A DNA stretch of 64,000 nt from CAYPTY01 sp964413935 (GCA_964413935.1 CAYPTY010000008.1:1-64000), one strand, 5' to 3'. Shown: positions 17,305 to 26,592, numbered from the stretch's first letter. The notes: a model not told the origin generated them from the sequence alone. Made by a program: numbers and translations.

Positions 17305-18297
17305 TTACTGTAGCTCAGGAATATGCTCTGGTTTGGCATCTTTGTATGCCGGACGGGGTTTAAGCCCGAATAGCTCAAACATGTGCATATCCTCATCCAG
17401 CTCATTGTTATCCGTGGTAAGCAGTTTTTCTCCGGTGAAAATGGAATTTGCACCGGCCATAAAGCATAGCGCCTGTTCTTCAAAGTTCATGCGAACCCGG
17501 CCGGCAGAAAGCCGAACCATAGCTTTAGGCATCAGAATGCGGGCAGTGGCAATCATACGTGCCATATCCCAGCTAGGCACCTTGGGCTGATCTTCCATTG
17601 GAGTTCCTTTAACCGGAATCAGTGCATTTACCGGAACGGATTCTGGATGCTCCTCAAGAGTAGACAAAGAGTGCAGCAGGCCGATTCGATCTTCATGTGA
17701 TTCACCCATCCCGATAATACCTCCCGAACACACACTCATATTGTTCTTTTGCACCCTTTGAATGGTATCCAGCCTGTCCTGATAGGTGCGGGTAGTTATA
17801 ATTTTCTTGTAGAAATCTTCGCTGCTGTCCAGATTATGATTGTAGGCATACAGACCTGCCTCTTTCAGTTTCTCAGCCTGTTCATCATTCAGCATTCCGA
17901 GGGTAGCACAAACTTCCAGGCCCATATCGGCAACAGAAGAAACTAAATCCAGAACCTGGTCAAAATCCTTATTGGTGCGGGCGGATCTCCAGGCCGCTCC
18001 CATACAGAAACGGGTTGAGCCGGCTTCTTTAGCGCGCTGTGCTGAAGCCAGGATCATCTCTTTCGGCATCATTTTTTCTGCTTGAATACCGGTATCATAG
18101 CGAGCTGATTGAGGGCAATATGCGCAGTCTTCAGAGCAACCGCCGGTTTTGATGGAAAGAAGAGTGCAGACCTGAACTTCCCCGGTTTCGTGATATTGCC
18201 GATGAACGGTAGCCGCGCGATAAATCAGCTCCATTAATGGAGTGTTGTATATCTCAGTGATTTCTTCCTTTGTCCAGTCGTTTCTGATATCGGTCAT
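17305..18297 (-). CDS. bioB: Biotin synthase
   Basis: Radical-SAM sulfur insertion enzyme that turns dethiobiotin into biotin, 330 residues. The CxxxCxxC motif lies in GGCSEDCAYCPQSARY (about 53-68). Family blocks AYNHNLDSSEDFY, SVCSGGIIGMGE, PVNALIPVKGTP and AGRVRMNFEEQALCFMAGAN are present. No other biotin gene is adjacent. It is transcribed divergently from an alpha/beta hydrolase across 78 bases. Confidence 0.97.
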   Translation of the reverse strand: MTDIRNDWTKEEITEIYNTPLMELIYRAATVHRQYHETGEVQVCTLLSIKTGGCSEDCAYCPQSARYDTGIQAEKMMPKEMILASAQRAKEAGSTRFCMGAAWRSARTNKDFDQVLDLVSSVADMGLEVCATLGMLNDEQAEKLKEAGLYAYNHNLDSSEDFYKKIITTRTYQDRLDTIQRVQKNNMSVCSGGIIGMGESHEDRIGLLHSLSTLEEHPESVPVNALIPVKGTPMEDQPKVPSWDMARMIATARILMPKAMVRLSAGRVRMNFEEQALCFMAGANSIFTGEKLLTTDNNELDEDMHMFELFGLKPRPAYKDAKPEHIPELQ

Positions 18298-18375
18298 TTC
18301 AATGCATTAAGATGATTATTTTCAGGAAAGTAAGATGCTTCCAAAGAAAAACAAACATCATTATTCGAAAACAGG

Positions 18376-19062
18376 ATGCAGACAAAAATCACCCGCTATT
18401 ACAGTTTTGAAAGCACAATTGAATATGACCTCATTGAAAACGGAGAAGGCCCTTTATTTATATATCTGCATGGCTATATGCAGAATAAATACATCATGCG
18501 GCGCAAAATGAATTTGTTGATGGATCTGCAGGGTGTGCATGTATTCCTGAATGCTCCGTATCCGGTGTATGACAGCAGCCGGTCGCGCCCGGTTGAAAAA
18601 TGGGGCAGGGCCTGGTATCTGTATGACGGGGTTCAGGAACAGTTTATTCACTCACTCGAACAAACCTCTAAAAATCTGGAACAGCTGATCATCGGTTTAA
18701 GGAAAGAATTCGGATCGGACAGGCTATGCCTCATCGGTTACTCTATGGGTGCATATCAGGCGGGATATTACATGCTTAGCAGGCCTTCTTTGCTATCACA
18801 CTGTATAAATATCAACGGCAGGATAAAGACGGAAGTTTTTACTGCTGAGCAACTCAAAAAGGCTTCATCCATTTCGGTGCTCGCCCTTCATGGACAGGGT
18901 GACCACAGTGTTTATCCCGACCCCCAGAGCAAAGAAATTGATAAACTGAAACAATCAGGTTTTGATGCGGAATTCATAACACCCGACTGCGACCATGATC
19001 TGCAGCCTGTGTTTTCTGAGTTGAGCAGGAAATGGCTTGTTTCTAAGGGTTTTGTAGGATAG
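18376..19062 (+). CDS. Alpha/beta hydrolase (esterase-like)
   Basis: Soluble serine hydrolase of 228 residues. The oxyanion region is HGYMQN, the nucleophile elbow is GYSMGAY (Ser at about 123), an acid residue is plausible in HGQGDHSVYPD, and the histidine in CDHDLQP completes a triad. The layout resembles phospholipase/carboxylesterase and YpfH-type proteins. The natural substrate cannot be read. It lies divergent to bioB, and esterases such as BioH act in biotin synthesis, but the resemblance to BioH is not close and I do not make that call. Confidence 0.75.
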   Translation: MQTKITRYYSFESTIEYDLIENGEGPLFIYLHGYMQNKYIMRRKMNLLMDLQGVHVFLNAPYPVYDSSRSRPVEKWGRAWYLYDGVQEQFIHSLEQTSKNLEQLIIGLRKEFGSDRLCLIGYSMGAYQAGYYMLSRPSLLSHCININGRIKTEVFTAEQLKKASSISVLALHGQGDHSVYPDPQSKEIDKLKQSGFDAEFITPDCDHDLQPVFSELSRKWLVSKGFVG

Positions 19063-19140
19063 ATTTTCCGATCAGAAAAATTTTAATGTTTGTTAAATAT
19101 TTCTAATATATTCCCTTGTGCAATTTAAAACAGGACATAG

Positions 19141-19818
19141 ATGAAAATACTTGTTGTCGAAGATGATCCTTCAGTAAGGACTCTGGTCAAGGCTGTTCTT
19201 GAACATAACGGCAATGAAGTAACCACAGCGGACACGGCGAAAGACGGGGAAGATTTTGCGTTGCAGGACGATTTCGAAATGGTCATTCTCGATCTTGGCT
19301 TACCCGACGGGGATGGTTACGAAATCTGCCAGTCCATGCGTGATCACAATGTGGTAACCCCGGTTCTTATTTTGTCGGCAGAGCAGGATACAGATGTCAA
19401 AATCAAATGCCTGAGGGTGGGAGCTGATGATTACCTCACCAAACCCTTTAACACCGAAGAACTTTTGGCCCGCATTGAAGCCATTACCCGCCGATCTGAG
19501 GCTAAGGGTGGTGATCAGATGCTAGGTTGTGGGGAATTGAAAGTTGACCTGCTGAATCGTGAATTTTTTGTTGATAAAAATAAGGTACAGCTAACCAATA
19601 ATGAGTTTAATCTGCTCATATATTTCCTGAAGAATAAAAATCGAATTATTACTCAGGAAGAATTAGCGGAAAAAGTATGGGATATTCATTTCGATACCCA
19701 GACCAATTATATCAATGTGTACATATCCTACCTGAGAAAGAAAATCCGTGAATTCTCGGAACTGGATTACATTGAAACGGTGAGGAAAAAAGGTTTTGTC
19801 TTCCGTTGTGAAGAATAG
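19141..19818 (+). CDS. OmpR/PhoB-family response regulator
   Basis: DNA-binding response regulator of 225 residues. The receiver domain (1-118) has the acidic pocket VVEDDPS, phosphoacceptor in VILDLGLPDGDGYE (Asp about 52), and lysine in DDYLTKPFNTEELLARI. The winged-helix domain (about 128-225) shows NNEFNLLIYFLKN, VWDIHFDTQTNYINVYISYLR and TVRKKGFVF. No histidine kinase is next to it. A strong terminator follows the stop. Confidence 0.95.
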   Translation: MKILVVEDDPSVRTLVKAVLEHNGNEVTTADTAKDGEDFALQDDFEMVILDLGLPDGDGYEICQSMRDHNVVTPVLILSAEQDTDVKIKCLRVGADDYLTKPFNTEELLARIEAITRRSEAKGGDQMLGCGELKVDLLNREFFVDKNKVQLTNNEFNLLIYFLKNKNRIITQEELAEKVWDIHFDTQTNYINVYISYLRKKIREFSELDYIETVRKKGFVFRCEE

Positions 19819-19840
19819 AAAAATCAGCAAGGATCTAAGT

Positions 19841-19865
19841 AGCCTGTCTTTCGACAGGCTTTTTT
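19841..19865 (+). terminator. Rho-independent terminator after the response regulator
   Basis: Perfect 8-pair stem AGCCTGTC / GACAGGCT with a TTTC loop (19841-19860), then TTTTT. The T run ends 4 bases before the trmH ATG. Confidence 0.9.
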
Positions 19866-19869
19866 GTTT

Positions 19870-20574
19870 ATGGATGCAGCCCTTCGCAAAGAAATAACTG
19901 AATATCTATCCGGCTTTGTAACAGAAGACAGGCTGGATCGCATTGAGCAGGTACTGAAGCAAAGAACCAGGCATCTGACCGTGGTTCTCGAAGATATCTA
20001 TCAGTCGCATAATGCCAGTGCGGTATTACGCAGCTGCGATGGATTTGGCATTCAGGACGTGCACATCATCGAAAACCGTAATAGTTTCGATGCCTCCAGC
20101 GGGGTCACGATCGGAGCTGATCGCTGGCTCAGCCTTCACCGGTATAAAAAAACCGATGCGGATAATACCAGACTCTGTTTGGATCATCTGAAAAAGCAGG
20201 GGTATACCATAGTGGCCACAACTCCGCATACAGAGGATGTTGCCATTCAAGAACTACCGGTGGAAGGAAAAACGGCATTGGTATTTGGTGCAGAGCAGGA
20301 GGGACTTAGTGACAGAGCATTAGAACTGGCTGATGTTTATGTCAAAATTCCGATGTTCGGGTTCAGTGAAAGCTTCAATATCTCAGTGAGTGCCGCCCTT
20401 TGCCTGTACGATTTCACCAGTCGAATGCGTAGCTCAGAACTGGACTGGGAACTTGCTGAGCATGAATTGCAGCAAATTCGCTATTCATGGATCAGAAAAA
20501 GTATTAAAGCCGGTACCGCTCTAGAAAAGCAATACCTATCTGAAAATCACCCGGACTATCTGGGCAGGCGCTGA
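19870..20574 (+). CDS. trmH: tRNA (guanosine-2'-O)-methyltransferase TrmH
   Basis: SpoU-class methyltransferase that methylates the ribose of G18 in tRNA, 234 residues. The TrmH-specific N-terminal block RTRHLTVVLEDIYQSHNASA is followed by LRSCDGFGIQDVHI. The knot motifs ALVFGAEQEGLSD and FSESFNISVSAAL are intact, as is a basic C-terminal extension. I start at ATG 19870; a TTG at 19864 lies inside the terminator T run. No ribosome site is visible, and the gene follows the terminator almost directly, so either read-through or an internal promoter in the regulator gene must serve it. Its 3' end overlaps the convergent peptidase by 19 bases. Confidence 0.92.
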   Translation: MDAALRKEITEYLSGFVTEDRLDRIEQVLKQRTRHLTVVLEDIYQSHNASAVLRSCDGFGIQDVHIIENRNSFDASSGVTIGADRWLSLHRYKKTDADNTRLCLDHLKKQGYTIVATTPHTEDVAIQELPVEGKTALVFGAEQEGLSDRALELADVYVKIPMFGFSESFNISVSAALCLYDFTSRMRSSELDWELAEHELQQIRYSWIRKSIKAGTALEKQYLSENHPDYLGRR

Positions 20575-21917
20575 TCCATGTCGGCCACCACGTAGGCAAA
20601 TACGGCCATGGTTGCAACACATTCGTTGTAATCGTCCATATCCAGTTTATCGATGGTATCTGCGGCTGTGTGATGGTACCAGAAGTATTTTTCACCGTCT
20701 ACCAATAAACCCATACCCGGAACTCCTTCACGCATAACAGGGCCGATATCAGCTCCACCGCCACCGCGTCGTACTTCCCCGGAATCTATATCATTTAACA
20801 GGCTTCCGATTTGGGAAAGCATTTCAAAAGCTTCGTCTGAACCGCTGAACCCGAATCCGATTGGATCAAAAACTCCACTGTCTGATTCCATAGCGAGTAC
20901 GTGATGGTCCAATTCACCTTTTTCCATGACATAATCCCGATAGGCATTTCCACCTCTCAGCCCATTCTCTTCATTGGTCCAAAGTACCACCCGAATCGTT
21001 CTTTTTGGTTGCAGACCCAATTCTTTGATGTATTTCAGAGCCTGCAATGCTGCAAAACAACCTCCGGCATCATCCATTGCACCCTGTCCTACATCCCATG
21101 AATCAATATGTCCGCCCATCACTATGATCTCTTCTGGAAATTCAGAACCCTCGATCTCGGCGATGAGATTTCGGGATTCAACATCAGGCAGTGTCTGGGC
21201 ACTCATCTTCAGATTGACCACAACGCTCTCTCCGCGATCAACCATACGCTGTATGAGGGAGGTATGCTCGGTTGTGATGGCTGCATGGGGAATTTTGGGT
21301 ACATCCTCCTGATAACGTGAGTTTCCGGTATGTGGGGTTTTCATGGAATAGGGGCCAACAGAGCGGACAAGACTGCCAACCGCCCCTAAAGCTGCAGCTC
21401 TTACGGCACCGTTGGTTCTGTACTGAACCGTGCTGCCATAGGTGGTAAAGGGTACATTGTAGAGCACTATTTTACCGGGCACTTCATCCTGCCGGTTCTC
21501 CAGTTCCTCAAAACTGTTAACAACCATGACCTCAGCCTGAAGTCCATCTTCTGTGGTACCAACCGATCCCCCTAAACCCAGCATGGGCAAGTCCATTTCC
21601 CGCGGTAAAATCATTGTAGCCGATTCTTCGCCCCGAACCCAGTGGGGTACCATCACCGGTTGTGTCCAGACTTTAATGCCCTCTGCTTTCAAATCCTCAA
21701 CAATCCAGTCAATTGATTGCTCAAGGCTTTCTGAACCTGAAAAACGATGGCCAAAAGTATCAACGAATTCGGTCAGGTATTCAAAAGCCTCGTCGCTTTC
21801 AACGGCAGTTCGGATTAATTGCTCAGCTACATCACGGTACTGCTCAGCGATTTGCTGGGCCTGAATATTGATGGTAAAACAAAGGAAGAGAATAGGGAGT
21901 AATCTCAAGGTTTTCAT
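20556..21917 (-). CDS. Secreted M28 family metallopeptidase (carboxypeptidase Q-like)
   Basis: Exported zinc aminopeptidase or carboxypeptidase, 453 residues. Signal peptide 1-20 (LFLCFTINIQAQ). A PA domain sits in about 110-230. The co-catalytic zinc site is visible in GGHIDSWDVGQGAMDDAGG (His and Asp), WTNEENGLRGG (Glu pair) and ESDSGVFDP; the last histidine is in WYHHTAADTIDKLD. It appears to be a single-gene unit. A second M28 enzyme with a similar plan is at 30712-32265. Confidence 0.92.
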   Translation of the reverse strand: MKTLRLLPILFLCFTINIQAQQIAEQYRDVAEQLIRTAVESDEAFEYLTEFVDTFGHRFSGSESLEQSIDWIVEDLKAEGIKVWTQPVMVPHWVRGEESATMILPREMDLPMLGLGGSVGTTEDGLQAEVMVVNSFEELENRQDEVPGKIVLYNVPFTTYGSTVQYRTNGAVRAAALGAVGSLVRSVGPYSMKTPHTGNSRYQEDVPKIPHAAITTEHTSLIQRMVDRGESVVVNLKMSAQTLPDVESRNLIAEIEGSEFPEEIIVMGGHIDSWDVGQGAMDDAGGCFAALQALKYIKELGLQPKRTIRVVLWTNEENGLRGGNAYRDYVMEKGELDHHVLAMESDSGVFDPIGFGFSGSDEAFEMLSQIGSLLNDIDSGEVRRGGGGADIGPVMREGVPGMGLLVDGEKYFWYHHTAADTIDKLDMDDYNECVATMAVFAYVVADMDQRLPR

Positions 21918-22008
21918 AATGCTCCGGTTAGTTGAAGCGAAAATAAATGGAAAAGCCTCTAAAAAAGCGAATCAATTGGGAGGAATTACATTCAGTATTA
22001 CTGAATGT

Positions 22009-22983
22009 TTAGTCCATTGATTTGGTATTCTCAGCTACAATCTTTTTGAACAGCTGGTACTCTTCGGGAGAGGTATCCGCGAAAAGGTAATTCAGGGGAT
22101 CAACTCTCTTCCCTTTATAACGCACTTCATAATGGAGGTGAGGACCTTCAGAAAGCCCTGAGTTTCCGGAAAAAGCTACGGTTTCGCCCCGCTTGACCTC
22201 TTTTCCTATTTTCACATCCTCAGGATATCCCGAAAGATGGGCAAACATGGTTTGATATCCGAAGCCATGGTCAATAATCATAATAAGGCCCAGATTACCC
22301 TGGCGTCCATAATACTCGATAGTTCCGTTTCCGGTAGCATGTACCGGTGTACCGATACTGGCCCGGAAATCAAGGCCATAATGCATTCTTGGGTATTTAA
22401 GAATGGGATGTTCTCTCACATCAAAGCCACTGAGCAATATTCCATTAACCGGTTTGATAGCCGGCATATTCTGCATTTTCTCTTTATTGGCGTTGTAATA
22501 AGCTTTGATCTCTTCAAAACTGAGCTTTTGAATACTGATTCTTCTTTCCAGGTTATCAATCTTGGAAGAAGTCCATTTCAGAAGTTCGGCGGTGCTGGAA
22601 TTGTACAGATCAAACTCGGGATATTCTTCAGCACCACCCACACCGGCTTCTCTTTCATCATAAGAAAGTTCATCCATTCCCAGCACAGACCGATAAATCT
22701 CGTTGTCCTGCTTGGATATATCTCTCAATGACTGATCCAGGCTGGCCAACGCTTCTTTGTTAAACTCGAGTTGCTCAATCAGAATCTCGTTTTCAGCCTT
22801 CAGCGCAATTTCAGATGGGGTGCCCACATAATTGGAAAGGAAAATAATTCCAATACCGGCCATAACTACCCCCGTCAGTATCCATACAGCGGCATTGTAG
22901 ACGAATTGCTCAACCGGGTCGTATTGCACCGGAATGAATTCGCAGTTGCTCTCATCGTAGAAGTAGTGGTTGTTAAGCGCCAT
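22009..22983 (-). CDS. M23 family peptidoglycan metallopeptidase, membrane-anchored
   Basis: LytM/M23 endopeptidase of 324 residues, predicted to cut peptide cross-links in the wall or act as an activator. One membrane helix at about 33-52 anchors it. A coiled-coil stretch (about 65-165) precedes the catalytic domain. Zinc ligands are in MHYGLDFRA (HxxxD) and GPHLHYEVRYKG (HxH), in a domain that also shows GNGTIEYYGRQGNLG and DHGFGYQTMFAHLSGY. The plan resembles cell-shape M23 proteins of Bacteroidota. It lies 75 bases downstream of hprK on the same strand. Confidence 0.92.
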   Translation of the reverse strand: MALNNHYFYDESNCEFIPVQYDPVEQFVYNAAVWILTGVVMAGIGIIFLSNYVGTPSEIALKAENEILIEQLEFNKEALASLDQSLRDISKQDNEIYRSVLGMDELSYDEREAGVGGAEEYPEFDLYNSSTAELLKWTSSKIDNLERRISIQKLSFEEIKAYYNANKEKMQNMPAIKPVNGILLSGFDVREHPILKYPRMHYGLDFRASIGTPVHATGNGTIEYYGRQGNLGLIMIIDHGFGYQTMFAHLSGYPEDVKIGKEVKRGETVAFSGNSGLSEGPHLHYEVRYKGKRVDPLNYLFADTSPEEYQLFKKIVAENTKSMD

Positions 22984-23058
22984 AAACTTGCCGATTTAAA
23001 ATCGAGTAAAGTTAAATTCTTAACTTAGCTATAACAAGAGTAATGCCAGATTCTAATG

Positions 23059-24090
23059 TTACTCAATATCTCCTTCAAAATATTCAATGGCTCTGGTTGG
23101 TTTGGATGAATCACCTTTGCTTTTGTCAGCAATGGATTTCTTCAACTTGTCGGCAAAAGCCTGAGCTGCATCATAACCGTAATGTTTGAGGAGGTAGTTC
23201 ATCGCAATAACCTCGGCAATAACCGTAATGTTTTTTCCCGGGGTAATCGGTAAATGGATTAGCGGGATATCCACATCCATCATATTCACATAGTCATCCT
23301 TCAAACCGGTACGCTCAATATCCTGATTATCGTCCCAGAGCGTTAATTCTAAAACAACTTCAAGCCTTTTTTGATAGCGTATGGATCGGATACCGAACAT
23401 AGACATCACATCGATTATGCCCAGTCCGCGTATTTCCATGAAATGCTTACTCATTTCAGTGGCTGATGCCATCAGGATGTTATTCTTTTTGGTAAGCATG
23501 ACCACATCATCGGCAACCAGGCGGTGGCCCCGCTCCACAAGGTCCAGTGCCACTTCGCTTTTTCCAATTCCAGATTTACCGGCAATCAGCATTCCGATCC
23601 CGTAAACATCCACCATCGATCCGTGAACCACTGTCTGCAGGGCAAACTGGTCATCCAGGAAATCCCTCAACAGGGCCATGAATTTAGTGGTCTCGAGCGG
23701 GGTTTTGTAGATCGGCAGGTTGACTTCATCCGCCATATTAGTGAGATAATCAGGAAGGTCGTTGCCATCGGTCAAAAAGATGATGGGAACATCAAAATCG
23801 ACAATATTCCTGAATGCCTCCATTTGTTTACTCTTGTCCAGGTTTCTCAGAAACTGTGTCTCGGTATTTCCGAAAATCTGAACACGGTGATGAGTGTAAA
23901 GCTCGGTATATCCCGCCAGAGCCAGCCCCGGCCTGTGAAGATCAGCTTCAACCACATACTTGTCTTTTGCGCACTCAGGTGAGGTGCAGTTGACCACATT
24001 CACGTGTACCTGTTTAATCAATTTTTCTATGATGAAGTCCACCGAAACCTTTTCGGTACGCGGAATAGGGGACTGAGAACTAAATGGCAT
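23059..24090 (-). CDS. hprK: HPr(Ser) kinase/phosphorylase
   Basis: Bifunctional kinase/phosphorylase, 343 residues. The N-terminal DRTGG-like domain (1-135) is followed by Walker A GKSGIGKSE (171-179) and the family signature EIRGLGIIDVMSMFGI at about 222-237. In Firmicutes it phosphorylates HPr in response to sugar supply. In Bacteroidota-type genomes it is often kept without a full sugar phosphotransferase system, and its client is unclear. It starts 5 bases after raiA ends, in an operon with xerC. Confidence 0.93.
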   Translation of the reverse strand: MPFSSQSPIPRTEKVSVDFIIEKLIKQVHVNVVNCTSPECAKDKYVVEADLHRPGLALAGYTELYTHHRVQIFGNTETQFLRNLDKSKQMEAFRNIVDFDVPIIFLTDGNDLPDYLTNMADEVNLPIYKTPLETTKFMALLRDFLDDQFALQTVVHGSMVDVYGIGMLIAGKSGIGKSEVALDLVERGHRLVADDVVMLTKKNNILMASATEMSKHFMEIRGLGIIDVMSMFGIRSIRYQKRLEVVLELTLWDDNQDIERTGLKDDYVNMMDVDIPLIHLPITPGKNITVIAEVIAMNYLLKHYGYDAAQAFADKLKKSIADKSKGDSSKPTRAIEYFEGDIE

Positions 24091-24095
24091 AGGGG

Positions 24096-24395
24096 TCAGT
24101 GTTTACTGAAACGTTTTTCTTTATATCGTTTTAACTGACGGCTCAGGTTTTCAACTGCATCACGGATCGACTGCTCGTAGGTCTGTGATTCAATAGTGGC
24201 TGTCAGAAATTTCTGGGGTACATTTAACTTGATTTCGGCTTTTTGTGGCTTACTCACATCCTGTGAAGGTTCCAGCAGGATTTCGACTGAAGAAATATGG
24301 TCAAAGAAGTTATTCAGCTTTTCTACGGTCTCATAGGCATAATCCTTAAGATCTTCGCTGGCGTTAAAGTGTCGGGCTGTAAAGGTAATTTTCAT
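24096..24395 (-). CDS. raiA: Ribosome hibernation factor, short HPF/RaiA type
   Basis: A 99-residue protein that binds the 30S subunit and silences ribosomes in stationary phase or under stress. The fold signature is clear: KITFTARHFNASEDLKDYA at the start and YEQSIRDAVENLSRQLKRYK at the end. It lacks the C-terminal dimerisation domain of long HPF. AGGAGATT lies before the ATG. It sits between xerC and hprK with gaps of 9 and 5 bases. Confidence 0.93.
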   Translation of the reverse strand: MKITFTARHFNASEDLKDYAYETVEKLNNFFDHISSVEILLEPSQDVSKPQKAEIKLNVPQKFLTATIESQTYEQSIRDAVENLSRQLKRYKEKRFSKH

Positions 24396-24404
24396 GATAA
24401 TCTC

Positions 24405-25322
24405 CTAATTTTTGGCTCTTGGATGTGCTGTTTCATACACGTTTTTAAGTCTTTCCACACTGGTATGCGTGTAGATTTGTGTTGCCGCCAGATTCGCGTG
24501 GCCCAGAAACTCTTTGATCACCCGGATGTCGGCCCCTCGGTCGAGCATATGGGTTGCAAAGCTGTGTCGGAGTACGTGCGGACTCTTCTGGGTTACTTCG
24601 CTTGTGCGTTTCAGGTAATCTTCAACCAGTCGCTGTACGGCTTTAGGATAAATTCGTTGACCACCGGTTGCCAGGAAAACGGCTTTGCGGGCATCGGCAT
24701 CCGTGCGTTTTCCAAAAAGCTGAGGGCGCGTTTCAAGATGGTCATTGATAGCCTTAAGTGCTTGACCACCAATAGGAACAATCCGTTGCTTATTGCCTTT
24801 TCCAAGTACTTTGATTTGCTTTTGATCCGGATTCACCTGATCAAGGTTAAGAGTTACCAGTTCACTAAGGCGGATTCCGGTACTGTAAAAGAGCTCCAGA
24901 ATGGCTTTATGCTGTCGGCCTGACGGGTGTTCATCCTCAACAAGATCCATCATCCGCTGCAGGTCTTCCTCATTCACTGTTTTAGGAAGGCGCTTATCTT
25001 TTTTAGGTACCACAAGAAGATGGGTGGGATTTTTATCGATATGTCCGCGCTTAAAGCAGAATTTAAAAAATGAACGGATGGCTGCTACTTTCCTTGCAAG
25101 TGAGCTCTTTGCATATCCTTGTTCTGTTAGTTCACCCAGCCATAACCGGATCAAAAGGCGGTTTACTTCATCAATCCGTATGTCGTCTTCGGGTTTTCGG
25201 GTCTCTTCAGCAAGAAAGGATAAAAAGCTGTTCAGGTCATTTTGATAGGACGTAATAGTGTGTTCAGATGCGTTTCGCTCAATGTTCAGGTAGCGAATAT
25301 ATGTGCCTATCAATGATTTCAT
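24405..25322 (-). CDS. xerC: Tyrosine recombinase XerC/XerD
   Basis: Chromosome-dimer resolution recombinase, 305 residues. The N-terminal SAM-like domain (about 5-90) is followed by the catalytic core: Arg in STGIRLSELVTL, Lys in VLGKGNKQR, HVLRHSFATHML (His-Leu-Arg), LGHANLAATQIYTH with the nucleophile Tyr. Length, housekeeping neighbours and absence of phage genes speak against a mobile integrase. XerC and XerD cannot be separated by eye. ATG 25322 is chosen; a GTG two codons earlier (25328) is also possible. It is the first gene of the xerC-raiA-hprK operon. Confidence 0.9.
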   Translation of the reverse strand: MKSLIGTYIRYLNIERNASEHTITSYQNDLNSFLSFLAEETRKPEDDIRIDEVNRLLIRLWLGELTEQGYAKSSLARKVAAIRSFFKFCFKRGHIDKNPTHLLVVPKKDKRLPKTVNEEDLQRMMDLVEDEHPSGRQHKAILELFYSTGIRLSELVTLNLDQVNPDQKQIKVLGKGNKQRIVPIGGQALKAINDHLETRPQLFGKRTDADARKAVFLATGGQRIYPKAVQRLVEDYLKRTSEVTQKSPHVLRHSFATHMLDRGADIRVIKEFLGHANLAATQIYTHTSVERLKNVYETAHPRAKN

Positions 25323-25384
25323 CTGCACTCAATATGAGTAACTGTTTAAACAAAATAAACAGGTATTTGAAGAAGGTATGAAGC

Positions 25385-26542
25385 TCAGACCGGACGTCCC
25401 TTCCAGCTGCCTTTTGTTCCGGAGAAGTAATCTGCAATGCATTGAAAAGCCAGGAATTGAAACCAGATTACACCAAGGATGTGGGTCAGGGCATAAAGGG
25501 GATTCCAGCGGAACTGAATGCTTAATAATATTCGCTGAAGAATAATCAACGCGATTGAAATCAGACTGAGTACCACATAATCCTCATTTATTTCTATCAA
25601 GCCAATAATCAGGGTAACAACAGGAAGCAGGAAAACGGTGATGTGCATTACCCATGCAAACAGGAAGAGTAATAGGTTATTTCCGAATCCGGCAAGGAAA
25701 TTCTTTCGGAAGCCTTGCCAGATTTCACCCAAGCTTCCATACATGTGGCAGTGAACCTGTTGTACACCGTTGTACATCCGGATGCTGAAGTCGCTTCGGA
25801 TCAGTGTGCGGGCCAGCTCCACATCTTCCACGATTTCCTGTTTTACGGACGCGTGCCCGCCTATTCCTTCATAAGCCACTCTTCGAAACCCGATACACTG
25901 ACCATTTGCTGCCGCAAAATGATGAGCTACTTTTTTTCGGATAAAGGCTGGTATCCAAACCGGGGTTTTGTGAACACTGGAGGCAGCCAGTAGTGTATTC
26001 AGGGCGTAATAGACCAGGGGAAGGATGGTTTGCTCCCAGAAAGAGTGTAGATGCTGCTGTGGCCACACTGTTATGGCATCCAGGTTTTGTTTTTGCATGG
26101 CCGAAATCAGTTTGGTCAGGGTCCCTTGTTCCCACCAGGTGTCTGCATCGATGAAAATCAGGTAGTCTCCATTCGCCTGATCAGCCAGCTGCCGGCAGGC
26201 GTTTGGCTTGCCCAGCCAGTCATCCGGCTTTTCACCACCCTCTAGAATCTGTAGCCTGCGGTGTTTGTTGCTCAATTCCTGCACTATGCTTCCGGTGGCA
26301 TCATCAGACTGATCGTTGAGTACCAGTACCTCAAAATCCGGATAATCCTGCATCAATATACTTTCAACACATCTCTGAATCACATCTTCCTCATTTCGGG
26401 CGGGAATGCAAATGCTCACTTTCTCAGCCGACTTAAAACTTGGTTTGATGCGCTTCAGCTTAGTAAATTCGAACTGATTCCGGATCAGGGTAAAACCGGT
26501 TAACAGCAGCCATAAAATGGAAATGTAAAGTAATGGTATCAT
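25385..26542 (-). CDS. GT2 membrane glycosyltransferase, CrtQ/CruG-like
   Basis: Inner-membrane glycosyltransferase of 385 residues. An N-terminal helix (PLLYISILWLLLTGF), a GT-A domain (VSICIPARNEEDVIQRCVESI, FEVLVLNDQSDDATG, DYLIFIDADTWW), QEIVEDVELA and a C-terminal block of about three helices are all present. This layout is shared by CrtQ and CruG, which transfer sugars to carotenoid hydroxyls. I start at ATG 26542 because the upstream ATG 26644 would run through the divergent crtC-like start. The neighbour across a 50-base gap is a CrtC-like carotenoid hydratase, which supports a carotenoid role. Confidence 0.78.
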   Translation of the reverse strand: MIPLLYISILWLLLTGFTLIRNQFEFTKLKRIKPSFKSAEKVSICIPARNEEDVIQRCVESILMQDYPDFEVLVLNDQSDDATGSIVQELSNKHRRLQILEGGEKPDDWLGKPNACRQLADQANGDYLIFIDADTWWEQGTLTKLISAMQKQNLDAITVWPQQHLHSFWEQTILPLVYYALNTLLAASSVHKTPVWIPAFIRKKVAHHFAAANGQCIGFRRVAYEGIGGHASVKQEIVEDVELARTLIRSDFSIRMYNGVQQVHCHMYGSLGEIWQGFRKNFLAGFGNNLLLFLFAWVMHITVFLLPVVTLIIGLIEINEDYVVLSLISIALIILQRILLSIQFRWNPLYALTHILGVIWFQFLAFQCIADYFSGTKGSWKGRPV

Positions 26543-26592
26543 CTGTAGGGAATAGGTAATCTCAACCTGCAGCCGTTTCGTACACAGTTTAG

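Noticed and set aside
24405..25322. Tyrosine recombinase as a mobile-element integrase
   Set aside because: It sits in a housekeeping operon with raiA and hprK, without attachment-site repeats or phage genes.
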